Shown here piece after piece: positions 19,830-28,735 of a stretch of 64,000 nucleotides of DNA. The first letter of the stretch is position 1, and each line of letters begins with the position of its first letter. The notes below the pieces were generated by a model. It was not told where the DNA came from, did no database searches, and saw only the letters and a list, made by a program, of their open reading frames with translations. The DNA is from Shewanella sp. VB17 (GTDB lineage Bacteria > Pseudomonadota > Gammaproteobacteria > Enterobacterales > Shewanellaceae): the NCBI RefSeq assembly GCF_013248905.1, contig NZ_JABRVS010000001.1, forward strand, positions 1,240,001 to 1,304,000. Reading direction: 5' to 3'. The translations under genes were made by a program, and so were the position numbers.

Positions 19830-20453
19830 TTGTTAATACATAAGTTATTGGGAGTCATATTTGATCTAGATGGAACATTAGTTTCATCATCTTTGAATTT
19901 CAATCACATTAAAAAGTTGTTATCTTGCCCAAACGACGTTGATTTATTGGATTTTGTTGACTCCTTAGCCGGCGATCAAAAAACGATAGCAGAAGCTAAC
20001 ATTATTGAACATGAAGTACGTGATGCAGTTCATACAGAAAAATTAACAGGTACCGATGAGCTGTTAGCATTATTAACTCGTTTGGATATTCCTTGTGCCA
20101 TCGTGACTCGCAATTGTCGTCAAGCTGCATTGATTAAAATTGAAAGTCATGACATCGATATTCCAATTGTGATCTCAAGAGAAGATCATAAAGCCAAGCC
20201 GGCACCAGATGCTTTATTGTATGTAGGGCAACAGTGGAATATACCACCTGAAAATTTATTGTACGTGGGTGATTATTTGTATGATCTACAAGCAGCGCAA
20301 AATGCGAAAACGATGTCATGTCTGGTCACTCATGGACAAACTCCTGATTATGCTCATTTAGCAAATATAGTGGTGGATGAACTCACTGATCTCAGTTTAA
20401 TCATTAGCAAAAAATATAATGTTAACATAGACAATATGGAGTCCACACTCTAG
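19830..20453 (+). CDS. HAD-superfamily hydrolase (phosphatase)
   Basis: A 207-residue haloacid-dehalogenase-like protein. Motif I is FDLDGTL, motif II the T in IVTRN, motif III the K in KAKPAPD, and motif IV LYVGDYLYD. It resembles small phosphoglycolate-phosphatase-like enzymes; the substrate is unknown. TTG is taken as the start because AAGGAG lies 9 nt upstream. It is one of a run of small metabolic genes. Confidence 0.88.
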   Translation: MLIHKLLGVIFDLDGTLVSSSLNFNHIKKLLSCPNDVDLLDFVDSLAGDQKTIAEANIIEHEVRDAVHTEKLTGTDELLALLTRLDIPCAIVTRNCRQAALIKIESHDIDIPIVISREDHKAKPAPDALLYVGQQWNIPPENLLYVGDYLYDLQAAQNAKTMSCLVTHGQTPDYAHLANIVVDELTDLSLIISKKYNVNIDNMESTL

Positions 20454-20512
20454 CTAATCAACACTTAAATATTGAAAATTAACGGTTTACCATAGAAAGG
20501 GGATTTGCCGAC

Positions 20513-21022
20513 ATGTTAGATTTTACTCAGCAAAATGAAATCACTTATTGGCGAATGACAGACGACGCTGTTATGGGGGGAAAATCAAAAGGAAACATAT
20601 CCTTTGATCAAGGTCATGGATTATTTGTAGGCCACATATCGCTGGAAAATAATGGCGGATTTAGCTCTGTATCTCGCTCAATAGCACCATTACTAAAAGA
20701 TGTTGAGACGGTGACAGTCGATATAAAAGGTGACGGGCACACTTATCAGTTAAGAATGATGGTTAATTTAGATGGTTATCGATTGGCATACAAACATGAG
20801 TTCGACACTGTCATTGACCACAGAGAAAAGTTAATCTTTACACTGGCCGACTTTCAGGCTTGTTTTCGAGGACGGTTGATTCCCAATGCCCCTTTGCTTA
20901 AATCTGACGATATTCTCGAAATTGGATTTTTAATCACAAAAAAGCAAGCGGGAAAATTTTGTTTATCCATTTTTAGTGTGTTGTTTGGCAAACACCAGCA
21001 TGGATCGTTACCATCCTATTGA
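20513..21022 (+). CDS. CIA30-family protein
   Basis: A 169-residue protein opening with WRMTDDAVMGGKSKGNI, the signature of the complex I intermediate-associated protein 30 (NDUFAF1-like) carbohydrate-binding-like fold, followed by NNGGFSSV. Bacterial members have no established function. It converges with the SDR gene, and the two coding regions overlap by 15 bp at their 3' ends. Confidence 0.85.
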   Translation: MLDFTQQNEITYWRMTDDAVMGGKSKGNISFDQGHGLFVGHISLENNGGFSSVSRSIAPLLKDVETVTVDIKGDGHTYQLRMMVNLDGYRLAYKHEFDTVIDHREKLIFTLADFQACFRGRLIPNAPLLKSDDILEIGFLITKKQAGKFCLSIFSVLFGKHQHGSLPSY

Positions 21023-21751
21023 ATCTCCTTTCCAATCAAGGAAACTGGCGGTTGCATCATGCGGAGTCTTGTCGACAATCGTCATTAATTGCTGAGCGAC
21101 AAACTCACATGTAAATAACTTGTTTTCAGGTACATTTTTTTGAAACGGCTTTGATAACGATGTGTCGGTGGTACCAGGGTGAAATGCAATTATTTTAATA
21201 TTTTCGGCTCGACGAGCCAGCTCTATAGCCGCTGTTTTTAGCATCATATTTAATGCTGCTTTTGACGCTCTATAACTATACCAACCGCCTAAATTATTAT
21301 CGCTTATACTGCCAACTCTTGCACTAAAGACTATAATTTTACATTGAGTATTTCCTATTAATATTGGGGTTAATTTTTGTATCCACAACATTGGCGTTAA
21401 TGCATTTGCCATTATGACATGATTAAAAGCATCGGTATTAAAGTCTTCTAAACGCTTTTCTGGTTTAATACTCTGGCTGTGTAATATCCCATTACACACA
21501 AAAACCCGAGTGATGGGTAAGGGATCACATGTCTTTATTTGCTCAATGGCTAATTCAATGGATTGTGATGTGTAGTCTTTGACTGTAATAAGGGTTGTAT
21601 CAGTTAAATCTTTGTCTGTTACTCGAGCCCCTTGATTGAAATCACGACTAATTAAGATTAACCTGCTATTTTTTGCCCCTGCTATTTCAATGGCTATGGC
21701 CTTTGCTATGTCGCTATTTGCGCCGATTATCACTGTTTGTTGAGTTATCAT
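21008..21751 (-). CDS. Short-chain dehydrogenase/reductase
   Basis: A 247-residue SDR. The cofactor-binding segment is VIIGANSDIAKAIA, an NNAG-equivalent appears as FVCNGIL, and the catalytic Tyr-Lys pair lies in YSYRASKAA with an upstream serine (SARVGSI). It resembles cell-cell-signalling or CsgA-type SDRs of marine bacteria. The start overlaps the end of the DUF393 gene by 38 bp, indicating translational coupling. Confidence 0.88.
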   Translation of the reverse strand: MITQQTVIIGANSDIAKAIAIEIAGAKNSRLILISRDFNQGARVTDKDLTDTTLITVKDYTSQSIELAIEQIKTCDPLPITRVFVCNGILHSQSIKPEKRLEDFNTDAFNHVIMANALTPMLWIQKLTPILIGNTQCKIIVFSARVGSISDNNLGGWYSYRASKAALNMMLKTAAIELARRAENIKIIAFHPGTTDTSLSKPFQKNVPENKLFTCEFVAQQLMTIVDKTPHDATASFLDWKGDSIGW

Positions 21752-22139
21752 GACATGTTCCTGAATGGCAGCTAGTGGCTTTTAAGCCAAAAATGTGTGC
21801 AAAAAAAGAAGAAATACGATGTCTGTATTTAGCGAGAAATAAGTAGACAAAATGACTCAGTGGTTTAATCACTGGCCAATTAAGTGGAGCAACCCAAAAA
21901 CCTTTACCCACTATTGTCCAAGCTCTGTGAGTCACCTCTAGCCCTAACAACAGTTTTCCTTGATAAGTCCCATGTAATATTTTCATGGCATTATTGAATT
22001 CAATATCAGGATATAACTGCGCAAAGCCTTTATTATGAATGTTGATTAATTCAATTAACTGGTTGTTATCGTGCTTCTTCAAGTGATCCATTTCGGTCAC
22101 ACATAAAGGGCAATTACCGTCATAGAATATAGTTAACAT
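21714..22139 (-). CDS. DCC1-like thiol-disulfide oxidoreductase (DUF393)
   Basis: About 141 residues starting MLTIFYDGNCPLCVTEM, the diagnostic DxxCxxC motif of DUF393. The start is taken at the ATG complementary to 22137-22139; an upstream GTG at 22151 would add four residues. It lies between the flavin reductase-like gene and the SDR on the minus strand, and probably shares an operon with them. Confidence 0.88.
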   Translation of the reverse strand: MLTIFYDGNCPLCVTEMDHLKKHDNNQLIELINIHNKGFAQLYPDIEFNNAMKILHGTYQGKLLLGLEVTHRAWTIVGKGFWVAPLNWPVIKPLSHFVYLFLAKYRHRISSFFAHIFGLKATSCHSGTCHDNSTNSDNRRK

Positions 22140-22184
22140 ATTTTTCCACACATAAGATAGCTCTTTATATGATAGGGCTGATGG

Positions 22185-22856
22185 TCAACCTACAGGGTTA
22201 TTATCGGGGATATCACCGTTGAGTGAAATATCAACGGAATGTTTGTCGGGTTTAGCATAACTGATACGTGATAGTCTTTGGGTTGAGTGATAGCTGTCTA
22301 AACCTGACAATGCGACGGTATCAAGTGACTCTATATCGATATAACCATCGTCTTTAATGGCCTCCTTTTCACAGACAATATGAGTAATTTCCCCAATGAT
22401 TAATTGAGTGTCATTCAGACTAATGGGTATAATTTCTCGCAATGTTAAGGCGTACTTAAGCCTGCTTTCCTTCACAAATGGGGCATCCACACCGTTAATA
22501 AAGTCAGGCGTTAAGTCAACCTGATTAAACTCACTTTCATTCGCTAAATATCGTGCTGATGTTTGATGAGCTTTACGCCAGAATGATTCACTGACTTGGT
22601 TGATGGTGTATTGCTCTGTTTGTTGAATATTGCCTAATGTATGCCGTGCAGCACTATCTGGACGCATAATAAACCCCACAAGCGCTGGCGATGAACCTAA
22701 ATGGAATACTGAACTAAATATGGCTAAATTATGTTTCCCTTCAGCATTGGAAGTACCAATGACATTGACGCTTTTGAACCCTGATAGGCTATTCATTAGC
22801 TGTACTCTGTAACGAGCATTCATATTCAACAAGTCGTTATGATTGTAATGTTGCAT
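22185..22856 (-). CDS. Flavin reductase-like FMN-binding protein
   Basis: A 223-residue protein with the split-barrel flavin reductase fold pattern: SVNVIGTSNAEGKHNLAIFSS near residue 30, LVGFIMRP and HTLGNI. Such proteins bind FMN and can act as flavin reductases. It is first in the minus-strand run with the DCC1-like and SDR genes. Confidence 0.82.
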   Translation of the reverse strand: MQHYNHNDLLNMNARYRVQLMNSLSGFKSVNVIGTSNAEGKHNLAIFSSVFHLGSSPALVGFIMRPDSAARHTLGNIQQTEQYTINQVSESFWRKAHQTSARYLANESEFNQVDLTPDFINGVDAPFVKESRLKYALTLREIIPISLNDTQLIIGEITHIVCEKEAIKDDGYIDIESLDTVALSGLDSYHSTQRLSRISYAKPDKHSVDISLNGDIPDNNPVG

Positions 22857-23048
22857 ACTTTATCTTCATGGTATTAATCTGACTAAAAATCAGTACGCAG
22901 TTACAGGTGCTAACGATCACTTTTAAAAATCTTTCTGCCCATACTGATTTAAAATGGATGATTTTTGAACTTTTATCCATTTTACATCGTATAGTCGTCA
23001 TTGGATGTTAAACGATATAAAATATTAACGACAAATATTGGGTGAAAA

Positions 23049-23309
23049 ATGACACATGCAAATTATTTAGAATTGTTTAATCATGTACTGACTCATGGAA
23101 CGAAACAACTTTCAACAATGTGTTTAGGTTCACTATCTGCTTGGCATGAAATTGATGGTTATACGTGTTATCTGAGATCGGAAGGGGTAACATTAACATT
23201 GTTGTTTCATAATCGTTTTTCGTACGAGTACGATGATGAATCAGCGTTACTTACCTTTAAAAGCGAAACTGAAAAAGTGTTTGCCTCGATAAAAAAATCA
23301 ATGATTTAA
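23049..23309 (+). CDS. Small hypothetical protein
   Basis: An 86-residue protein preceded by a weak leader (GGTGAAAA). No recognised motif; one cysteine-containing strand region and an acidic middle (YEYDDESALL). It lies directly upstream of the Trp-rich protein gene in the same direction. No function can be given. Confidence 0.55.
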   Translation: MTHANYLELFNHVLTHGTKQLSTMCLGSLSAWHEIDGYTCYLRSEGVTLTLLFHNRFSYEYDDESALLTFKSETEKVFASIKKSMI

Positions 23310-23328
23310 CAAGATAAAAGTGGTAACG

Positions 23329-23544
23329 ATGAATAAAGTTAATCAAAAGGCATTATTAAACAGTAAATGGACTAAAAGTATTGTTATTAATAAAGAAAAA
23401 CACTTTATTATTGTAAATATTGAACTCGATGAGACACAAAAAGTCTCTTTGTGTGTCATCGAAGCGGTCATGACTCATCAAGAATACGAGATTGATTGGA
23501 GATCGTTAAAGGATCCCAAACAATGGAAGGTCGGATGGCAATAA
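23329..23544 (+). CDS. Trp-rich small protein (TIGR02450/DUF2389-like)
   Basis: 71 residues starting at ATG 23329 (GTG at 23320 would add three). It carries the family pattern LLNSKWTK near the N-terminus, KEKHFII, and C-terminal YEIDWRSLKDPKQWKVGW. Members are common next to photolyase and short-chain dehydrogenase genes in marine gammaproteobacteria; function is unknown. The ~270 bp that follow hold no gene. Confidence 0.85.
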   Translation: MNKVNQKALLNSKWTKSIVINKEKHFIIVNIELDETQKVSLCVIEAVMTHQEYEIDWRSLKDPKQWKVGWQ

Positions 23545-23811
23545 GTTATTTGCCATCATTTTTTTAGCGAATCATTTTGTTTTTTGTTTGATAAGCGAGT
23601 TATCTGCTTTAGATCAGTAGAGTTTCGATGGAAATAACATTCTCATTTTTAGTCATATTGTTGATCTGCTAAGATCAATTAATAGGTTATAAGTGATTTT
23701 TTCTTATACATCAGAAACGACAATAGCTGGTCACTGAAGTTATCTGGACTCAAGCGACTTTTAAGAGGTTAAATTCTGCCTGTTGAGGTAGTTTTGATAT
23801 ACTCGCTTTCT

Positions 23812-24564
23812 TCATTGAAAGGTATAAAGCAAGGTAAAGGTCGTTGTCGTATCTGTTTGCTTACTGCCTTCTGGGACGACATCAGTGTATTTGACGTTAA
23901 TGCCTATATCGAATGTCCAGTCTTGAAACAAGGTGTTTTTATAATTTATGTCTAAGGTGAGAGTACTATTATTTTGCCCTGTTTCTGCGATGAGATCGGT
24001 ATTTAAGGTGGTGTACTCTTGCAGCTTCTGTTCGAATGTAATTTTTGTACGTATGATCACATCTTTTTCGGCCTCAGGTGTTGGCTCTATTTCGGTTTCT
24101 AAAGGGAGGTTGTAGCGGTAACCAGGGCCAGCTTCTAATATTAGTTTGGTCTTATGGCTATCAATGATGTTAAAACCATAACCAGTAGAGACAGTCCATA
24201 TTCGAGTATAACTACCAAACCTATCAGAGGTGAAATCAGTCAAGCCTAAGATATAGCCCTTGTTACTACCACCCAGTTTATAGTTAGACTGTAGGTTAAC
24301 TTCATACTTCTCAGCCGTTGTTTTTTCATCATCAGATGCGAAATTAGCCTTGAATTTAGCCTCTTGTTTTGTCTGTAGGGTATCGTAAATGAATTTTGTT
24401 TTACCATTAAAACTACTTGACTGTGTATTCCCTGTATTGAGTACTAATCCAGCGCCAATTTCGGCAGTGAAGTCACTAGGTGGCTCTTGGTAATCAGGAG
24501 GCACTAGTGCCCATGCTGTACTAGGGAAAACTAAATATAATAATATCGCCGTTCTATATACCAT
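23812..24564 (-). CDS. DUF481 outer-membrane protein (YdiY-like)
   Basis: A 250-residue protein with a signal peptide (ends AWA-LVPP), then alternating beta-strand sequence ending in an aromatic-terminated strand (TFTLLYTFQ), as in outer-membrane barrels. The opening FTAEIGAGLVLNTGNTQSSS is characteristic of DUF481. Members are salt-induced outer-membrane proteins. It is transcribed divergently from rpsF. Confidence 0.85.
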   Translation of the reverse strand: MVYRTAILLYLVFPSTAWALVPPDYQEPPSDFTAEIGAGLVLNTGNTQSSSFNGKTKFIYDTLQTKQEAKFKANFASDDEKTTAEKYEVNLQSNYKLGGSNKGYILGLTDFTSDRFGSYTRIWTVSTGYGFNIIDSHKTKLILEAGPGYRYNLPLETEIEPTPEAEKDVIIRTKITFEQKLQEYTTLNTDLIAETGQNNSTLTLDINYKNTLFQDWTFDIGINVKYTDVVPEGSKQTDTTTTFTLLYTFQ

Positions 24565-24791
24565 TCTTATTCTTACTATTAATTTGTAACATCATGAAAA
24601 TGTATTAGCTCGCCAACATAATACCCATAATGCAGCCCGTCGGCAAAGTGATTATTTCTAGATTTAGCTTGAATAATATTTTGTTATTGTGTAATATTTC
24701 GCGGCTTAAATCAGTCAATTTAATTAGTTCCTTGTCTCTATTTGGTTTGACTGAGCCAATAACGAGGCTAGATAACCGTAAGGAGCAAAAA

Positions 24792-25211
24792 ATGCGTCAT
24801 TATGAAATCGTATTTTTGGTTCACCCTGATCAGAGTGAACAAGTACCGGGTATGATTGAGCGTTACTCGGGTATTATTACCCAAGCTGGCGGTCAAATTC
24901 ATCGTTTAGAAGATTGGGGTCGTCGTCAACTGGCTTACCCAATAATCGAACTGCATAAAGCTCACTATGTTCTTATGAACGTAGAAGCATCTGCTGAGTC
25001 GGTTGAAGAACTTGAAACAGCTTTCCGTTTCAACGACGCCGTATTGCGTAACATGGTTATGCGTACTAAAGCTGCTATTACTGAAGCATCTCCAATGGCT
25101 AAAGCTAAAGACGAACGTGATTCACGTCGTTCTAGCGAAGGCGAGCGCCGTCCAGCGTCTGCTGATGCAAATGAAGAAATTACAGAAGCCGCTGAAAACA
25201 CAGCTGAGTAA
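24792..25211 (+). CDS. rpsF: 30S ribosomal protein S6
   Basis: A 139-residue S6 beginning MRHYEIVFLVHPDQSEQ, with an acidic Ser/Glu-rich tail that may be polyglutamylated as in enterics. The start is fixed by AAGGAGC seven nt upstream; longer upstream readings are spurious. First gene of rpsF-priB-rpsR-rplI. The leader contains CCG directly before the Shine-Dalgarno, compatible with S6:S18 autoregulation, but I could not fold the motif with confidence. Confidence 0.97.
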   Translation: MRHYEIVFLVHPDQSEQVPGMIERYSGIITQAGGQIHRLEDWGRRQLAYPIIELHKAHYVLMNVEASAESVEELETAFRFNDAVLRNMVMRTKAAITEASPMAKAKDERDSRRSSEGERRPASADANEEITEAAENTAE

Positions 25212-25219
25212 GTTTTTTT

Positions 25220-25525
25220 GTGACCATAAATCATTTGGTGTTATCGGGAACCATTACGCGTTCTAGACGCTTTCATAGCCCAGCAGGTATCGCGCATAGT
25301 GTGATTATGCTGGAACACAAATCGCAGTGTTTTGAAGCTGAAATGCTTAGAAATGTATACTGCCAGATACAAGTGATATTGAGTGGTGAACGCTTTAACA
25401 GCGTTACAGAACAACTGAAAGCAGGTGTGAACATCGAGGTTAAAGGCTTTATCGCTCTACAGCAGAGTCGTAATGGTCAAAACCGATTGGTGTTACACGC
25501 TGAAAATGTCGAATTGAAAACTTAG
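25220..25525 (+). CDS. priB: Primosomal replication protein N (PriB)
   Basis: A 101-residue single-stranded-DNA-binding OB-fold protein with the PriB pattern LVLSGTITRSRRFHSPAGI, HSVIMLEHKS and VNIEVKGFIALQ. It functions in PriA-dependent restart of stalled forks. The start is GTG, eight nt after the rpsF stop. Its place between rpsF and rpsR is the standard gammaproteobacterial order. Confidence 0.95.
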   Translation: MTINHLVLSGTITRSRRFHSPAGIAHSVIMLEHKSQCFEAEMLRNVYCQIQVILSGERFNSVTEQLKAGVNIEVKGFIALQQSRNGQNRLVLHAENVELKT

Positions 25526-25536
25526 GAGACTGTCAC

Positions 25537-25764
25537 ATGGCACGTTATTTCCGTCGTCGCAAGTTCTGCCGTTTTACTGCAGAAGGTGTAACTGAGATCG
25601 ATTATAAAGATATCGTTACTCTAAAGAATTATGTTACTGAAAGTGGTAAAATTGTTCCAAGTCGTATCACTGGTACAAATGCTAAATATCAACGTCAACT
25701 AGCTCGCGCTATTAAGCGTGCTCGTTATCTTTCTCTACTGCCTTACACTGATTTACATCAGTAA
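25537..25764 (+). CDS. rpsR: 30S ribosomal protein S18
   Basis: A 75-residue S18: MARYFRRRKFCRFTAEG, IDYKDI and RIVPSRITGT-type core, ending RYLSLLPYTDLHQ. Preceded by TAGGAG. It pairs with S6 on the 30S platform. Confidence 0.98.
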   Translation: MARYFRRRKFCRFTAEGVTEIDYKDIVTLKNYVTESGKIVPSRITGTNAKYQRQLARAIKRARYLSLLPYTDLHQ

Positions 25765-25791
25765 TAACGCAATAATTTAGAGGAATTAATA

Positions 25792-26244
25792 ATGAACGTT
25801 ATTTTACTTGATAAAATCGCTAACCTAGGAAACCTAGGTGATAAAGTTGCAGTTAAGTCTGGTTACGCACGTAACTTTCTTCTGCCACAAGGTAAAGCTG
25901 TTGTTGCTAATACTGCTAACACTGAAGTCTTTGAAGCACGTCGTGCTGAATTAGAAACTAAGTTAGCGGCTGATCTTACTGCTGCTCAAGCCCGTGCTGA
26001 TAAAATCAACACTCTTGAAGCGGTTGTTATCACTTCTAAAGCGGGTGATGAAGGTAAGCTATTTGGTTCAATTGGTAACCGTGATATCGCTGATGCAGTC
26101 ACTGCTGCTGGCGTTGAGCTTGCTAAGAGCGAAGTTCGTCTTCCACTAGGTGCATTACGCACGACTGGTGAATTCGAAGTTGAAGTTCAAGTTCACACTG
26201 AAGTTAAAGCTATTGTTAAGCTTTCTGTTGTTGCAGAAGACTAA
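25792..26244 (+). CDS. rplI: 50S ribosomal protein L9
   Basis: A 150-residue L9: N-terminal MNVILLDKIANLGNLGDKV and VKSGYARNFLLPQGKA, a long connecting helix, and a C-terminal domain with LFGSIGNRDIADA. AGAGGAATTA leads the start. Last gene of the ribosomal unit. Confidence 0.98.
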   Translation: MNVILLDKIANLGNLGDKVAVKSGYARNFLLPQGKAVVANTANTEVFEARRAELETKLAADLTAAQARADKINTLEAVVITSKAGDEGKLFGSIGNRDIADAVTAAGVELAKSEVRLPLGALRTTGEFEVEVQVHTEVKAIVKLSVVAED

Positions 26245-26301
26245 ATATTAGTTAAAGCTAATATGGTTAATACGTAAGCGTTAATCTATAAGCTTTAAAA
26301 G

Positions 26302-26338
26302 AAAACACCGCTCTATTTTTATAGGCGGTGTTTTTTTT
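26302..26338. terminator. Bidirectional Rho-independent terminator between rplI and the S46 peptidase
   Basis: Stem AACACCGC/GCGGTGTT with a T-run of eight on the plus strand and a TTTTCTTTT-type run on the minus strand. The two flanking genes converge here, so it can serve both. Confidence 0.9.
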
Positions 26339-26403
26339 ATGTGTTATTTTTTGAAAAATAATCAACCAGCCTAAACTGGTTGCATCACATGGATTGATAA
26401 TCG

Positions 26404-28626
26404 TCAGTTCCGTACTAATTCTAGCTCTTCAATTAAGTTATTAGCGTGGTCAACTTTATCCATCATCCACAGGATATAACGGATATCAACGTGGATTGCC
26501 CTGGTGATGGTAGGGTTAAAAAACCAGTCTTTGGTGATGGCTTCATACGTTGAATCGAAGTTGAGACCGACTAATTCGCCTTTACCATTAAATACCGGTG
26601 AGCCTGAGTTACCACCAGTAGTATCGACACTGGATAGGAAGTTCACTGGTACTGAGTTGAACTCTTCAGGTTTATCTGAACATGAGAAGAGTTGGCAGAT
26701 CCAATTGCTCGGTTCAGCCATTATGGAGGCGACTTTATGACTGCCATAGTCTTGTTTTTTTATGGCATCTAATATTTTATTGGGTGCATTAAAAGGGGCG
26801 ACACCAGTGTGTTTAGCGATTATCCCCTCTAGGCGGGTAAAAGGTTGCTTGTAAAGTGCATCACGAGATTGATAGCCCTCTACTTTGCCGTAGCTGATAC
26901 GTAAAGTGCCGTTAGCATCTGGGTATATTGGCCTATCTTTGGCTTTATTGTATGCAATAATAGCTTTCATATAATCAGGCCTTGCTTGAGAAAGTTCGCC
27001 TAGTAAGGTTTTTTTCTCTTTTTCTTGTGCCATATTGGTGTCGTACAGAGCCACAGCAAGTCTGATAAAAGGGTCTGTACTGGTTTCAAATTGGCTGCTA
27101 TCAGCAGTCATCCAAGCCAGACGTTTTTCTTGATTAGTTAACGATGTGAGAGCATATAGACCATCGAGTTTATCTGATATAGTGATAGATTTATCAGGGT
27201 TATTTAACATAGTATCTAAGGCTGCAACTCGATGTTCTTGTTTGACATAAGCTTGCAAATCTTGCTGCCATAGGGTTTTATCAACAGACCTATCAAAACG
27301 TGAGTCGATACGTTTGAGGCGGGCTGTAAATAATGCAATATCGCGTTCTTGGTAACCTTCTTCTCGTTCACTGTCAGGTTTGTGTTTTTCTTGTGACAAA
27401 CGATAGAGTTTATTGGCAGCATCGAGTAGGGCGCTTGATTGAGCGTGTTCGAAATAATGACGCGTTTGCATTGCAATACGCTTTTTATTTAACAGAGTTT
27501 CAAGTTGATCAAATTGAGACTGGTATCCCTGATACATCTTGTCGGCAGCAAGCCATTTAAGGAAATCATCTTGGCGGTTTTGTTTAATGCCTATAATATC
27601 AGTAGCCTTAAAACCATCTAGTAGACCTTGATATTTTTTCATACGGTTAGCCATTGAGGCTAGGGTACCTGCATATTTTATCGCAACGTTATCGTCGGTA
27701 TCAGCTATTTTTTTGATGGTATTGATACGTAATTGATATCGTGCCGCGAGAGTCGGATATAGCCAATCATTGGCAAATTGCAGTTCACTGGTTAAACGGT
27801 AGCGACTGGTTAACCCTGGGTAACCCGCAACAAACACGCCATCACCTATTTTTATGCCATCAGCATTAATTTTAAGGTAGCTTTTAGGCGTAAAAGGGAC
27901 GTTATCTGTAGAATAAGCGGCAGGTTTACCGTCTTTTCCTATGTATGCCCTAAGAAAAGTGAAGTCACCAGAATGACGTGGATATTCATAGTTATCGATA
28001 TCACCGCCAAATGCGCCGACACTCTTAGGTGGAGCATATACTAGTCGTACATCACGGATGATTAATTGTTTGATGAGGTAATATTCAAGACCATTATGGA
28101 AGCTACGAACTGAGCAACGGTAGTTTTTGTCGTTTTCACATACTTTGATAAGCGATTTACGCTTAGACTGTATTTCTTGATATCGAATTAACGGCAGTAG
28201 ACTTAGTTTGTCGATAATTTGAGCTGAAACATCAGTTACAGCTTCTGTGATGTAAAGGCGTTCATTAGGACCTGCACTCGGCTCTTGATCTTTACTGGAG
28301 GCTAAAAAACCATTAGCGATGTAATTGTGCTCTTTTTTACTGTTATATTGAATCGCATTATAGGCACAGTGGTGGTTTGTGATAACTAAGCCTTGGGGAG
28401 AAACAAAACTGGCGGTACAATAGCCAAGCCCGACAACTGCATTCATCGGGTATTGTGTTAGATCGGCAAGTTGCTTAGCTGGGATGTTAATACCACGTTC
28501 ATTAAGCTTATCAGCAATAGAGGGCATTTGATAAGGTTGCCACTGGCCCTCATCTGCAAATGTGCCACTGGATGCTAATAGGATAACTGAAGACAGCACC
28601 ATTGCTGAGATCGATGCATTAGGCAT
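26404..28626 (-). CDS. S46-family dipeptidyl-peptidase (DPP7/DPP11-like)
   Basis: A 740-residue secreted or periplasmic serine exopeptidase with a signal peptide ending GTFA-DEGQ. The catalytic triad is visible: His in ITNHHCAY, Asp in GGDIDNYEYPRH and Ser in TGGNSGSPVFN. N-terminal YCTASFVSPQGLV is family-typical. It removes dipeptides from oligopeptide N-termini; specificity (DPP7 or DPP11) depends on a residue near the C-terminal serine loop that I cannot assign. Confidence 0.93.
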   Translation of the reverse strand: MPNASISAMVLSSVILLASSGTFADEGQWQPYQMPSIADKLNERGINIPAKQLADLTQYPMNAVVGLGYCTASFVSPQGLVITNHHCAYNAIQYNSKKEHNYIANGFLASSKDQEPSAGPNERLYITEAVTDVSAQIIDKLSLLPLIRYQEIQSKRKSLIKVCENDKNYRCSVRSFHNGLEYYLIKQLIIRDVRLVYAPPKSVGAFGGDIDNYEYPRHSGDFTFLRAYIGKDGKPAAYSTDNVPFTPKSYLKINADGIKIGDGVFVAGYPGLTSRYRLTSELQFANDWLYPTLAARYQLRINTIKKIADTDDNVAIKYAGTLASMANRMKKYQGLLDGFKATDIIGIKQNRQDDFLKWLAADKMYQGYQSQFDQLETLLNKKRIAMQTRHYFEHAQSSALLDAANKLYRLSQEKHKPDSEREEGYQERDIALFTARLKRIDSRFDRSVDKTLWQQDLQAYVKQEHRVAALDTMLNNPDKSITISDKLDGLYALTSLTNQEKRLAWMTADSSQFETSTDPFIRLAVALYDTNMAQEKEKKTLLGELSQARPDYMKAIIAYNKAKDRPIYPDANGTLRISYGKVEGYQSRDALYKQPFTRLEGIIAKHTGVAPFNAPNKILDAIKKQDYGSHKVASIMAEPSNWICQLFSCSDKPEEFNSVPVNFLSSVDTTGGNSGSPVFNGKGELVGLNFDSTYEAITKDWFFNPTITRAIHVDIRYILWMMDKVDHANNLIEELELVRN

Positions 28627-28735
28627 GTTGTTTCCTTATTTTTTATTGTTATTTGGATTGGAACGTACGTGTTCTTTTTTATTTAACTCGGTTTTATATC
28701 ATATTTCGCTTAACTGTTGGTAATTTGGAGATTAA

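Noticed and set aside
23545..23811. Small RNA or gene between the Trp-rich protein and the DUF481 gene
   Set aside because: Only AT-rich sequence without a hairpin plus T-run or a plausible ORF.
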